Below are positions 46,870 through 57,139 of a stretch of 64,000 nucleotides of DNA, one piece after another. Both the position numbers and the translations under genes were made by a program. Within the stretch, counting starts at the first letter, position 1, and each line of letters starts with the position of its first letter. The DNA comes from Imbricaverruca yamaguchii (Eukaryota; Arthropoda; Thecostraca; Neoverrucidae). The stretch lies in contig JAOTOL010001660.1 of assembly GCA_034440575.1 (NCBI GenBank), positions 815,001 through 879,000 on the forward strand, read 5' to 3'. The notes below the pieces were generated by a model. It saw only the letters and a program-made list of their open reading frames with translations. It did no database searches and had not been told where the DNA came from.

Positions 46870-48985
46870 CATCCATACAGTCATATCCTCGCATCCCGTT
46901 TCGGGAGGGGATCCTTTTATACCCCTTCTAATTTCCAAACTAAACGTTGCACGAAAATTAACGGGGCATCATCGGAAAACGCTCGACCGACGAGTACGGC
47001 CCGAAACCACCCCCAAAGTTGATCCTCCAATCGTCGCGTCACTAGGGGGTTTAAGCTATCACGACTGACACCGTATGCTTGGCTCTGGTGAGTTTATTTT
47101 GAGGATTTTCTAAACAAACCAAAAAGATATTTGGAATCGGAAATAGAAACAGGAATCAACCATGGACCTAACATTTTTGCCCATCCCTATTGAAAAGTAT
47201 ATATTTTCAAGGCTCTGAAGCTTTAAATCTTCCTTAATTTTTATTTTCTAATCGGCAGAGCGGAACGAGAAACGTTGTTGTAAGTCGACGTACACTCACA
47301 ACAAGTGCTTACTTTTGGCAGAGTCTTCTATTTTTCCGTAATGGGTATATATGCAAAACTAAGCCATCGAATACAAAAATAATCACAACATTCATCTAGT
47401 GCATTTTGTTGCATGCCAAAAGACAAACAAACGCTGAAATTTTCATTCAAATATCTTTATCGGCTAACACCCTCCTTGGACAGCCTCCGAAAACTACGCT
47501 AATTGTAGGGGGCGGATTACGCCCCCCTAAGATCACGGCTCGCATTAAGGTTATATCAACGAAATTCACAGGGTGGTTGGGCATGAGGGTGAACTCTATT
47601 GTGCGCAAATTTCATGACCTTCGGTCAATATCTTCAAGGTCAAATGAGGTGAAAATAGCAAGATTTCCAGTTCTGCGTGCTTGGCTTGTCATTGTGATGG
47701 ACCGCTGTGATTATGTTTAAATGATCCAAAATTGACATTAATGATGTTTTGGACATTACTAATGATGCAATGCAGATGCCAGATGCCCCATTTGACCTCA
47801 GGTCACCTATATAGGAGCACTTTATCAGGTCATTACCTTCTCCAGCTACCGGAACCGGGCTGTCCACCCGACTGCTCCGTTGGGCGACTCGGCACAATTG
47901 GCTTCGCAAAGAAAGGAGTGAAATACGTGAATAAAGTATGGAAACGCTTAGGCACACGATTAAAAACAGTAGATTTCGGGATGTGTATGGAGTAACCTGC
48001 AAAGTGACATCAATCGCATGACAGTCATTTGCGTTTATGATGACATTCCAGTTGACCAAGTTTGGTTCCGTTAGCCTGTCATGAACTTGATCTGACTTGA
48101 CATCGGCGACCTAACATGACTTATGAATTATATAGCATAACAATATGCATGAAACTAGTCGCTAGTGCTGCCAAGAACACTTCCTTTCGCCAATATACGG
48201 GAACCGCATGAGCGCCGATTTTTGTGGTCTGGCGCTGCGAATTGTTGTTATTTTAACGGCCCCTAACTTGACAACTTTTCGGCCAATTTGCATGTGTCTT
48301 GCTTTTAACAACGCGCCGGCCATTTCGAAGCAGGTACGCAGACAAATTATGTATATCGGCAGGTACAATATGGAGTTATGTACGAAAAGTCGGATGGGTT
48401 AGCGGATTTCGCTATCCCACTCCAGGTCGTGTGTTAACCTGTCATGAACTTGACCTGATTTGACTTAGATGACCTGACATGACTTTGAAACAATATAGCA
48501 TAATAATGTACATCAAACAAGTCGCTACTTTCGCGAAGAACATTTCATTTTTACCAATATACGGGAAATGCATCAGTGCCGATATTTGTGGTCTGGCGCT
48601 GATAACATTTTTCAGTTTAGCGACCCCTAACTCGAAAAGAAAATTAGGGCGATTTTCATTTTTCTTACTCGAAACAACGCGCCGGTCATTTATAACCAGG
48701 TAGACAAACAATGGTGTATATCGGCCGGTAAAATCTACAGTTATCTACGAAAAATTGGAGGGGTGGGCGGATTTCGCCCCTCTAGGGCGCGTGTTAAAGC
48801 TTGACATTTGGTTGGATTTCTTTGAAGGTGAACTTGCATGCCTTGACATACTCGTGGACTGTAGATGGCCTGATCTCAAGATCTTCACAAATTTGACATT
48901 GATGTGCGAAAAGGTATGCCAAATATCGGCGCGCTGCCCTGCGTCGTTTCTTCAATATCCGTGGAAAACCGCGCTTGTAAAATGG
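46870..48985 (-). mobile_element. family A, copy A6, split by a family B composite
   Basis: 46870-47467 matches the right two thirds of family A in inverse orientation (catcccgtttcggga, gcttggctctg, gcggaacgagaaacgttgtt, gcattttgttgcatgcc, aaatatctttatcgg). The remaining part (atgtgcgaaaaggtatgcc, aaatatcggcgcgc, atccgtgg) resumes at 48798-48975. Between them lies the 1.33-kb family B composite. The break is at the TTAA that copy A3 keeps as ctgTTAAAGC. Confidence 0.82.
47464..48797 (+). mobile_element. family B composite element B3 (full unit plus right 364 bp)
   Basis: A full family B unit (CTAA at 47464 to TTAA at 48434-48437) is followed by a second copy of the right 364 bp, ending gcgcgtgTTAA at 48794-48797. 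The junction reads TGTGTTAACCTGTCATGAAC, the same joint as in composite B2. Total length is 1334 bp versus 1331 bp in B2. It is inserted in family A copy A6. AGGTCA-aatg-AGGTgA lies at 47637-47652. It is non-coding and lies inside the transporter's 9-kb intron. Confidence 0.88.
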
Positions 48986-49489
48986 CACCCACCAGTTTAT
49001 TATACGTTGTGCATTTTAGTATACTGCATATTGTTTTGTTGTTTCTTTTTTGCGTTGTTTTCTGTGTTGTTTTGCTTGGTTTTTGCTGGGTTTTTTTTTC
49101 AATAACTAATCTAGCTCCTCTCTGATCAAGGCATCAAGCAAACTAGCAACTAACCTAAGTATCTAAGTCATTAAATCTTTTACCACCTTTTCATCACCCA
49201 ATAATGCCGTAGGTGCTAAAATATAGCAACGCAGCCTTGCATTTTCGTTGTTGGTATACAAATGTCTTCACAATCCTCCCATATATCGCAATGTGCTCGT
49301 ATTATTCAGACTCTTTCGGATGTCGCAGTAGTCCCATTTGTCAGCCTGCTCATCTTGTAATCCCTCTGATGGGCTCGTTCAAAGTGCATTGGCTCAAACT
49401 ACATCAGCTCAAGCGCCGCCGATCCACGGAAAGCAGATATGCAAGACAGACAAGATAGAGATACAACATGGAGACAACCAGCGCAAGAC

Positions 49490-49740
49490 AGATCGGACAG
49501 ACAAGACAAACAGGAAAGACCCGACGGACAGGACAAACAGGACAGACAGGACAGACAGGACGGACAGGACAGACAGGACGGACAAACGAACGGAAGCATG
49601 GGCTGGCATTTGTGTACGTACATTTCTTATTTGTTACTTCTTACTTATTAGTCGGACGGGCGGACAGGACGGACAGGACGGACAGGACGGACAGGACGGA
49701 CAGGACGGACAGACGGACAGACGGACAGACGTACGGACGC
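49490..49740. repeat. GGACAGGAC/GGACGGACA short repeats
   Basis: Pentamer- and nonamer-type repeats (gacaggacagacaggacgg) at 49490-49600, an interruption, then GGACGGACA units at 49645-49738. The right edge lies about 27 bases from the splice donor of the exon at 49768-49915, inside the intron. Confidence 0.93.
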
Positions 49741-49767
49741 ACTTACCAAACGGAGGGAAGCACTTAC

Positions 49768-49915
49768 CCATGCCCGTGATCATTCCAAACAGAGGTACGA
49801 AGGCTCCGCCATACACTGGAGTCGGAATGGAGATAAAAAGAGAGCCGAACTTGCCTACCGCGCCAAATAGCACCATAAAGATAGCTGACCATTGGATGAC
49901 TCGCCGGCTTGCCAC
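49768..49915 (-). CDS. SLC23: SLC23-family transporter, exon 4 here
   Basis: The acceptor CCATTGTTGTCAG (AG at 49917-49916) and the donor ATGG|GTAAGT at 49767 bound 148 bases. The frame reads [37 protein letters not shown] and [12 protein letters not shown], then one base of a glycine codon. V-x-S-R-R-V-I-Q, G-K-F-x-x-L-F-x-x-I-P-x-P-V and F-G-M-I-T are conserved SLC23 blocks spanning two membrane helices. A second consensus donor, GGTAAGT, lies 21 bases further into the intron (GT at 49746-49745). Using it would add seven residues without changing the frame. Confidence 0.95.
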
Positions 49916-50848
49916 CTGACAACAATGGGACAATTATTGTGATAACGTCCACCACCACAACCCTCATCGTCATCACAATATGCCGGCTGTAACTGGAGCA
50001 ATTACTAACACGCACACGGCTATAATACTGCACTGAACAACCAAATGGTGTATGCGTGAGTGAAAGAGTGTTCATACGACTCCATGCATCCTTGAGCGGG
50101 AGCGACATCGAAGTCCGAGCTAGACCACGTAACTCAGAATCTCGAGACTATTCTTGGTTGATGAACTACAAGGAGGAGAAACAGTGTGACAATCATTGTG
50201 CTAGTGATAATACACGTTAATGTCAGATCTGAACTTTTAAGCAAGACTACGTGAAAACGAAATCACCCTACAGGCCTCGAACTCAAGGTTCTTCGACATG
50301 ACGTCGATGGTATTCGCCAATAGCTTGCATATGGCCCACAACTTCTGAAGTAAACGAAACAATGTGGTCCACATCATCGAATGATATAATTGGTCACTTC
50401 GACAAGAATAGCCAGCCCACAATCATGTCAGAAGACATGTATGTAGAGTAAATACGCGAGATGAAGGTGCGGGCATAATATCAAACGTGCGGAGTATGAC
50501 CAGGCAATGAATGGAGAAGGAAGGGGCGATATACTTTGATTGGGACGAGCTGAGAACGGAATTGGATGCGAAATCGCAACGCTCCATGTTCGCATCTGGA
50601 GCAATTTGAATGGCGGGAGATCCAAAGCCCGTCACTTTGCCTAACCTACCTAGAGTTTTGTCAACACCGGATTTACCCAGTCATACAAACTCTGTCGCCC
50701 TGTATTTCACACGATCTTTTGCTTGTGTTGTTTGAGCGTGATATTCCAGCTGAACCAGTGCGGAAATTCACCTGAACCACAACGCGGCCTCCTGACTGAC
50801 TGACCGCCTATCCAGCGTCGCGCTGTGGAATTTCGATGGTGCACCAAC
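49916..50848 (-). other. transporter intron
   Basis: A 0.93-kb intron with no recognised repeat or gene. Confidence 0.7.
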
Positions 50849-50988
50849 CTTTGTGATGCCGATGATGCCAATGTTGCCGCTGTAGCTGGTGGAGGCGTTG
50901 AGGGTGGAGAAGAGTGCTGACAGCACGCCGCCCATGCCCTCGATGGCAATGCCACGGTTCATGGCGTGCGTGGGCGGAGAGGTCGCGC
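50849..50988 (-). CDS. SLC23: SLC23-family transporter, exon 3 here (NAT signature)
   Basis: The acceptor TTTTGGCCTCAG (AG at 50990-50989) is followed by two bases completing a glycine codon. The frame then reads ATSPPTHAMNRGIAIEGMGG, VLSALFSTLNASTSYSGN and IGIIGITK, with donor AAG|GTTGGT at 50848. H-A-x-N-R-G-I-x-x-E-G and the N-x-G-x-x-x-x-T-K signature that contributes to the substrate site of NAT transporters are both present. In the family the residue before that N is usually Q or E (nucleobase carriers) or P (ascorbate carriers); here it is G. Substrate therefore cannot be predicted. Confidence 0.96.
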
Positions 50989-51764
50989 CTGAGGCCAAAA
51001 ACATGCACTGCTTAGCGTGCCATGGATCCAGCCACATCAGGTGGACACTGGGCAAAGGTCGACATTCGACAAAAATTATCGCTCCGCCGAGCCCCGCTGG
51101 GTTTCGAACAGGCGTGGGAGGTGCAAAAATCAGTTCAAATTACACGAATGTTGAGATTAGCGGGAACAAAGTTGCACGTCATAGCCATACAACAATCCTG
51201 TCGCAAGATGTGTGTTGTTTGATATGTCCATATCTCCTCTGCTTCGATGAACTTCTTGTAATGGAGTGTTGTTTTATATAATTATTGAGGGTGAATTTCG
51301 GATACGAGCCCTTTGTGAAACTACCAAGAAATTGAAACAACCCACATGATCTGCATAATACAATATACAAGGTAAAATGCACAGTACAACTTGTGTGCTT
51401 AACATTAGCGGCACCGACAAGAAAACAAACCAAATCACTCTTGGGAAACATTCATAATACATAAATGGGTGCTTGGGGAGATGGTAGAAAAAGAGATATG
51501 ATAGCGCGTTTCGCATTACCAAGCACCGTACAAGTTGGGGCTCAATATGTTTTGCTTGTTATTTATCCAGATTATTTTCTCCTGAACTGTCCATAAAATA
51601 TACTTCATCTTCATTGAACAATATATATGAGGGTTAACCGCCGCACTTAGCTGAATGCTGGTATAAATCAAATTTTGTAAATAAGTGTGTTTGTTAAGTT
51701 ACATAAGCTTGCATTAGCGACATTAATAGCACAGGTAGACTGCTGAGATGAATCTGTTTTCATC

Positions 51765-51985
51765 AGGTCATGCGGTTATGAAGCGATTTACAACAGGTTG
51801 TACGGTCACGTAAATAAGTGTGTTTGTAAATAAGTGAAGCGATTTACAACAGGTTGTACGGTCACGAAACGGTTTGTATGAAGTAATGCGGTTATGAAGC
51901 GGATTACATCAAGCTATACGGCTATAAAACAGTTTACATCAGGTTATGCGGTTATGAAGGGGGTTACACCAGGGTTTAAGGTTAA
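51765..51985. repeat. degenerate 30-34 bp repeat
   Basis: acatcaggttatgcggttat followed by gaagcggttt recurs about seven times with substitutions. A 17-base segment gtaaataagtgtgtttg at 51676 reappears inside the array at 51810. Confidence 0.8.
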
Positions 51986-54093
51986 AAAAAAGTTAAAAAA
52001 AGTTATTTGGGTATTAAAAAAGATATAAAAACGAAGTAAAGAAAAATAGGGGGGGGCGTCAGGCGTTCTAAGGCCATACAGTGAGCGGAGGTCGAATGCT
52101 TCACAAGAGCCACATAGGTCCACCCGAGTTAAGCCTGTCACGGGAGGATAATATCAGACGAGAAAACAAAACATTGAACACCCTATTCAATGGCACATCC
52201 TAAGTTCTAAGATAGTCATATCTCATCGTATTGTGCTACCATGATCAGTCTCATCATCATCACATACCCAAAGGAACGCCCATGGTCCAAGATATCCACT
52301 ATCATGCACACTTGTGGCTAGCATACTTCCTCATTTATAAACATGATTTGAGACCTACTATGATCAATCCTACTCTAGCCCCCCCCCCCCATTTTTTATC
52401 TCCCTACCGCACAACGTAGAATAATACAAAAATGTGATTGTTGGACCTAAACAAATGTACCCACCGTACTTTTAAATATCTTCAACGTGGGCCACCCAAT
52501 TACATCACCAGATAGTGATGTAATGTTCTATTGATCAACCACGGTTGAACTGAGCATTTGTTGGCGTTTCACTGTTCTACATCTTTAATTATCTAACCTG
52601 AATTGATGAGCCCTATGTTCAAGAGTGTAGGATCGCAAGACCAGTTCTGCGGTGGGGGTAAACCCTGGGACGATCAACTTATGGTTCATCCAAATACTAA
52701 TTTATCCCCGTATTTGGGGAAATATATTTTGGCATGTTGAAAAAAAAACACTGATTTTATGCATAATGTCCTCCTTTTTCCCGTTTTGAATGAGTCTAGC
52801 TTACCCGGGGAGAAAATAATCAGGAAATGGTTCATCAAATACCAAACTCCAAAATGCAATCGATGCTAAATGAGCAGTGTGATGATCGACTTGGAATTTA
52901 AATAGGATTGCTGATACTATTTCAATTTGTTAAAGAGGACAGTCACCATCCATGTTAAATAATGTTTAGAAGAACCGCAAGAATACTGTTACCCCTCCAG
53001 AGGTGCAAGCTCACAAGATCAGTTGGGGGAAGTGGAGAGCTCAGCCATGGGGCGATCAACCTAGGGTACCTCCCATTACCGACTTGGCCCAGGATTTTGG
53101 CCACTTTATTCAGTCATCTTGAAGCAAAAACATTCATTTCACAAATATTTTTCTCTCTTTTCCAGTTTTCTATGCACCTAGCCTATCCGGGGGGAAAATT
53201 ATCAGGGAATGGTTAATGAAGACCTACTACTGAATATGGAGAGTCCACTTAGTGCCGAAGCGACTTCTTCCGATTTGGCTTCGGATTGTGCCTAATTTCA
53301 TTCTTGTGACCCTACACCTCTGCCTATGTGGTACCCTAAATAGAAGAGCATCATTCAGATCTACCCAATCTAACCCTTTTAATATTATACATACATCAAT
53401 CGTATCACCCATTAATATCTTATGCTATAGTGAGTACATGTACCATGCCATCAGTCTCTCCAAATATTAAAATGTCCTAGTGTACTGATATGCCCAGTAG
53501 TTGTCCACTATACTCTTTCTAGCGTACCTAAAACCTATATATCTTTCTAAAGAATGGCTCCATGCTTTTATACAATATTCAATGTTATATGTGGGGTCGC
53601 ACATCTCAGACAACTTGCAATTATTTCCTAACGTCGTTTTTATATTCAACCTTCCTATGCACAATACCCAACATTCCAAATTGTTTCTTGCTGAATTGTT
53701 TACATTGTGTCCGCTTTTAGGTCATTTGAGAATAACACGCCTAAGTAGTTTGTACCTTAAATGACATCCAATTCCATACCTTGAAATGCATGTATAAAAG
53801 TCCCACATCAGACCCCATATAAAAGTCCCCCATCAGACCTTAGAAGTATCACAGCTGAAAGACATCAACCAAGCACATTTTCGGGTTCTCTAAGAAAAGA
53901 TCGACACTACTAGATTGATCGCCATTGTTAGTCATATACATCAACTTCATGTCCTCAGCAAATCTAAACACCCTTATTCCTCAGCCCTACCTCAATACTG
54001 TTCACAAGGATGGGACAAAGAAATGGACTAAGAACGGAGCCCTGTTGCACCCCTGTCAGAACGTCATTCTATTAAGATTTGCAAACATTTAAT

Positions 54094-54134
54094 GGTACCG
54101 TTAATGGTACATAATGGTACATAATGGTACATAA
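54094..54134. repeat. (ATAATGGTAC)n, about 4 copies
   Basis: taatggtac is repeated at 54092, 54104, 54113, and 54123 with short spacers. Confidence 0.9.
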
Positions 54135-55489
54135 TTGCACCGGATTACGCTGTTGCTAGCATAATTCACCATTTATAAACATTGTTTAGGACACCTAGTG
54201 TACCTTGTGGCCTAATTGTATCTTTTTTAAGTGAGGGCTCCGTGCCTATGCATACACTTTGAAATTTGCACTGCACACCAACGGCACTTAACAGCATGCA
54301 TACTCTTTGGAAGTAGCACCTACAGAATATAAATTACATTAGTTGCCTATTAATTAAACGTACCATGCATGCACTTCAGCTACGCATGCTCCTCGTTTGC
54401 CATAATCACAGGAATGTGTGTCAATTACTGTTGAGCATGGCATGGCATGACAGGCATTGGGACCTGGCCTTCCGAATGTTGTCTTGGCTCTCAATGATCT
54501 CCTTTCGTAATGACAATCATTTGAAGTTCAAGTAGGATCTCATGTTCGGAATGTGTGGTCCTCTAACCTATACCAGCTTATGGTATATGAACATGAAAAA
54601 ACATACGAGGAGCAAGACTACTACCAAGTAATCAGATCAGATCATACGTAAGGTAATTAGCCCCACAAGGAAAGGCTAAAAATTTCTTCCCTGCTCATAT
54701 GGAAATGAATGTCACTATCTTGAATAACAATAGGTATTTACCTAACATTAGGCGTCATGGGCGGACAGAATACTAGTGATGCCTTTTCGAGTGGTGTGTT
54801 TCTGATGGAACACCACCTGAGTGAGCTTGGTATGATTAATTGTTATATTATAGTTTCCACAGGAGTTGCAAGTCCAATGGTCAAATTTGGACAAAGTTTA
54901 AATAAGCTCTCATATCTGTGTAGTTCGATTTTTTTATTCTTGCACCATGTCACCTTCCCTCAGAGTGAAATGGCAGCACTTGGCTATTAAACTTCTTGTA
55001 ATGCAAATGCGTCACACAGATTCTGTGTAATCTGCTCACGATTTCCAATGTTCTTAAAGAAACGGAAATCAAAGGTGCGACATTTTGATATCACATTGAA
55101 TTGCTTCCATGAAGTTTAAAGTTTGTTATTTTGCACCGAATTCCAGGGTTGCTGTCCCATTATCACCTTCTTTCATTCAATACGATTTTTCAGATGTTTT
55201 GCCTAAGTGAATCAATCTCCAATGGTTTCAAATAAACCGTCATAAAAGCACCTGCCTTCTGATGCCATGCTCGACCGGTTGTGCAGCACATACCCCTGTC
55301 ACCTTTCGCTTGAAAACTCACATCAGCGTTTTGACATGAATATTCCAGACATTATTGTGGTTCTGGCATGGCTCGATGCGTGTCAACAGCCAACATTTGC
55401 TGTCCAGAGAACCCGTGGAGTCGCCGAGGCGGCACGGAAAAAAAGCAAGGTTCGAACCCCGATCAACACCAAGCAACGTAGGCTTTGCC

Positions 55490-55825
55490 ATGTCAAAATT
55501 TCGTTGGATGAATTCACGGTTCCCGATGCATTCTTTCTATTCGACGCCGACGAGCGTAACGTTCTTGAACAATATCGACTGGACACTGTCGGCCTCAACT
55601 TCAATGGTGGTGGAGATCATACCACGGCTTAACGTTCATGGAATGGTTTCACGCACGGCCGGATCGTTGGTGGCAGCCGGTGTGTTATTGAATGTCAGCA
55701 TAGGCAGTATATCCACAAGCTCATTTATAACAATGTCAATGCGGTCATTCCGATTGCATACAAGCTTGACGATGACTGGAAATTGACAGAGCAATGGAAT
55801 GAGTCTAGCTCGCGCTAATCATGCA
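55490..55825 (-). pseudogene. decayed coding fragment of unknown family
   Basis: On the minus strand a single frame reads LARARLIPLLCQFPVIVKL, RIDIVINELVDILPMLTF and NDPAVRETIP, then TGA (55637-55635). It continues in the same frame as TLSRGMISTTIEVEADSVQ and ILFKNVTLVGVE up to a TAG. The composition is that of an ordinary soluble protein, and the TGA could be a mutated tryptophan codon. No family is recognised. A B-box-like ggttcgaacc followed by a T run lies just beyond, at 55438-55455. It lies within a transporter intron, so it is probably an inserted retroelement or retrocopy. Confidence 0.38.
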
Positions 55826-56249
55826 TCCTCTTTACAATAAGAGTGCAAGCAAAAAAAAATGGTGTGCCAATGCAGCTGATTCGTGTTATTACATACTTTT
55901 CAGACAATTTGTTTGAACTACTGAGCTATCAGAATCAGCTGATCCAAACACTTCCTTAGAAAAACTGTCGTTGAAAAACAGAAGGAAATATCATTTCATT
56001 CAATTTCGTGTCAACGTCAAAAATTGGATAGCCAATCTGCTATGAAATCCGTATCCGTTTATCCTCACCAAACTATCCGGTCTGATCCGTTCTCTGCGCC
56101 AAACAGATATCCGTATGGATATCAAACCCGTGTCATGCTTCAAATTGCGCACGACCCTCTTTCCGACCACCCTGGTATCAGCGGCTGGCCAGGTTTTGGC
56201 GCGAAACGCACCGAAACCGTGCCCGCCGGTCGACACTACCAGATTCCGA

Positions 56250-56468
56250 CCTGTGCCACCGGCACGTGCTTTACACCGGACCTGCCCCACTGGCACGTGC
56301 GTTATACCAGACCTGCGCCACCGGCGCGTGCGTTACACCCGACCTGCGCCACCGGCACGTGCGTTACACCCGACCTGCGCCACCGGCACGTGCGTTACAC
56401 CCGACCTGCGCCACCGGCACGTGCGTTACACCCGACCTGCGCCACCGGCGCGTGCGTTACACCCGACA
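56250..56468. repeat. 31-bp minisatellite with a CACGTG in most units
   Basis: Units cgacctgcgccaccggcacg plus tgcgttacacc, about 6.5 copies. Most contain CACGTG, the E-box core; two units carry gCgcgtg instead. The left units are more diverged. It lies in the transporter intron about 280 bases downstream of the donor at 56746. Confidence 0.95.
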
Positions 56469-56746
56469 CGGCCGGCAAAACGTCACGCGGCAATCTGAGA
56501 TGCCATGTTCTATCGACGTGGTGTCGGCACACAATAGAATGCGTGTCACCCACTGACCGTGCCATATCCAGCATGTTCGCCCATCCTTCCAGCTACCTTT
56601 GTGTCGTGGGACAGTTTTGTAGGGCATGATTGTCCTTCCCTGAGATTGGTGGTACTTGGCGACCGCAAAGAGAACACAAATGTTTCCTTATGGCATAGAA
56701 AAAGCCGCGAACAAGTGGAGTTACAAGCCGAGGAGGAACGCCTCAC

Positions 56747-56900
56747 CTGACATCTTGGCGCAGGTGAGGTAGTCGCCGATGGACTCGACAATTGATGCGA
56801 TGATGCCAGCTGTCATTGCCAATACCGGGCCAAAGTGGACTGTGGGCGCTCCATACTGTCCGGGGTAAGGCAGCCGGAACCAAACGGCTTCACTCAGCGC
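56747..56900 (-). CDS. SLC23: SLC23-family transporter, exon 2 here
   Basis: The donor TCAG|GTGAGG is at 56746. The acceptor is taken as GTGGAGCAG (AG at 56902-56901), the only position that keeps phase 0 with the upstream exon. The frame reads ALSEAVWFRLPYPGQYGAPT, then VLAMTAGIIASIVESIGDY and LTCAKMS. W-F-R-x-P-Y-P-G-Q-x-G-x-P-T and E-S-I-G-D-Y are among the most conserved SLC23 motifs. The sequence upstream of the acceptor has almost no pyrimidine tract because it belongs to the 67-bp repeat that ends here. Confidence 0.94.
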
Positions 56901-56902
56901 CT

Positions 56903-57130
56903 GCTCCACGATGTCGGGTCAATACAGATTGTCGGGCCGGGCCAACACAGATCATAGCACAAAATATCCCGAGACAGGCTACTAAGCCACGATGTCGAGT
57001 CAACACAGCTCATAGCACAATAGATCACTGTACACGATCTAGGAGGCAGATCACTATGCCACGATGTCGGGTCAACACAGATCATAGCACAATATATCCC
57101 GAGGTAGATCACTAAGCCACGATGTTCGGG
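56903..57130. repeat. about 65-bp repeat abutting a splice acceptor
   Basis: ccacgatgtcgNgtcaacac followed by agNtcatagcacaatatatc and gatcactaag recurs at 56906, 56991, 57058 and 57118, with one longer unit. The leftmost unit runs into the acceptor of the exon at 56900. Confidence 0.88.
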
Positions 57131-57139
57131 GAAACACAG

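Larger units (their letters stand above)
40679..49767 (-). other. 9-kb transporter intron
   Basis: Holds two family A copies (A3 and A4), family A copy A6 interrupted by a family B composite, and two SINE copies, all listed separately. The stretches 40800-42040, 42880-43460, 44250-45190 and 46050-46870 show no recognised feature. Confidence 0.75.
50989..56746 (-). other. 5.8-kb transporter intron
   Basis: Contains a degenerate repeat near 51.8 kb, a decayed coding fragment near 55.7 kb and the E-box minisatellite near 56.4 kb, listed separately. The stretches 51000-51750, 52000-54090, 54140-55480 and 55830-56240 show nothing recognisable; long C, G and A runs occur at 52050, 52380 and 52740. 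Confidence 0.7.
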
